From NCBI GenBank assembly GCA_002336035.1, contig DDED01000080.1:1-7759 (forward strand): a stretch of DNA of 7,759 bases. Reading direction: 5' to 3'. The stretch is from Cellvibrionales bacterium UBA1963 (GTDB lineage: Bacteria; Pseudomonadota; Gammaproteobacteria; Pseudomonadales; UBA7434). This document shows positions 7,453-7,759 of the stretch, one piece after another. The notes under the pieces were generated by a model that saw only the letters and a list, made by a program, of their open reading frames with translations, did not search any database and was not told where the DNA came from. The position numbers and the translations under genes were made by a program. Position 1 is the first letter of the stretch. Each line of letters begins with the position of its first letter.

Positions 7453-7758
7453 TTACTGATAGTGAATTCCCATTTTATCGACCAGTGATTCAGCTGTTTG
7501 TGGTCCTACTAATTTAAAAGCCAACTGCCCTTCAGGGTCGAATAAGTACGTCGTTGGAAGTGACATTGGTCGAGCTAAACGCAATAAATCGGCAGGATCA
7601 TTTTCAATTTGGTGGAATTTAATCCCCATTTTATTGCCAAGTACGGATAGTTTTTCACCTTTAACACCGTCGAAATTAACGGCAACTACGGTTAACTGAT
7701 TAGCGAATGTCTCATTGAGTTTGTTGAGTTCAGGGATTTCTTTAATACAAGGTGCGCA
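7453..7758 (-). CDS. TlpA/ResA-like thioredoxin-fold protein, C-terminal part, cut by window edge
   Basis: The last 101 residues of a thioredoxin-like protein are read from the minus strand, ending at TAA (7455-7453). The first complete codons give CAPC, and the base before them (G on the coding strand) fits a preceding Trp codon, so the redox site would be WCAPC. Next come KEIPELNKL, a strand TVVAVNF, a central GIKFHQIENDP and SLPTTYLFDPEG (from residue 66), with the cis-proline at residue 68 that faces the active site in this fold. TlpA-type proteins reduce or shuffle disulfides, usually in the periplasm, for example in cytochrome c maturation. Whether this one has a signal peptide or lipobox cannot be seen, as the N-terminus is outside the window. 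It points the same way as the 107-residue gene, 210 nt upstream of it. Confidence 0.88.
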   Translation of the reverse strand, partial: CAPCIKEIPELNKLNETFANQLTVVAVNFDGVKGEKLSVLGNKMGIKFHQIENDPADLLRLARPMSLPTTYLFDPEGQLAFKLVGPQTAESLVDKMGIHYQ

Positions 7759-7759
7759 C

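Overview
The window looks like chromosomal DNA of a marine-type gammaproteobacterium, most likely Alteromonadales (Colwellia/Pseudoalteromonas-like). The evidence is a large fused PurL of the enterobacterial type, SecD, SecF and PpnN proteins recognisable by their family motifs, and an AT-rich composition. The genus cannot be fixed from this sequence alone. There is no RNA gene, CRISPR array, insertion sequence or phage gene.

Layout: (1) 2-2494 (+) is the C-terminal two thirds of purL, cut by the left edge. (2) 2495-2669 is a 175-nt leader with at most a weak promoter and no convincing leader-peptide gene. (3) 2670-4514 and 4565-5488 (+) are secD and secF, the accessory proton- or sodium-driven subunits of the Sec translocase. 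(4) 5532-6914 (+) is ppnN, a nucleotide 5'-monophosphate nucleosidase of the LOG family. (5) 6919-7242 (-) is an unrecognised 107-residue charged protein that ends 4 nt from the end of ppnN. (6) 7243-7452 is a 210-nt gap with a plausible minus-strand promoter overlapping a palindrome. (7) 7453-7758 (-) is the C-terminal part of a TlpA/thioredoxin-like protein whose CAPC active site lies at the right edge.

How the genes fit together: secD and secF clearly act as a pair, and ppnN follows closely enough (43 nt) to be read from the same transcript. The SecDF pair is not in its usual setting behind queA-tgt-yajC. It sits right after purL, which suggests a second SecDF system like the SecDF2 of vibrios, though the other locus is outside this window. 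Purine synthesis (purL) and purine nucleotide breakdown (ppnN) flank the pair, but nothing in the sequence ties them functionally. Most of the window is ordinary housekeeping DNA. The points most worth a second look are the SecDF placement, the small minus-strand protein and its promoter region.
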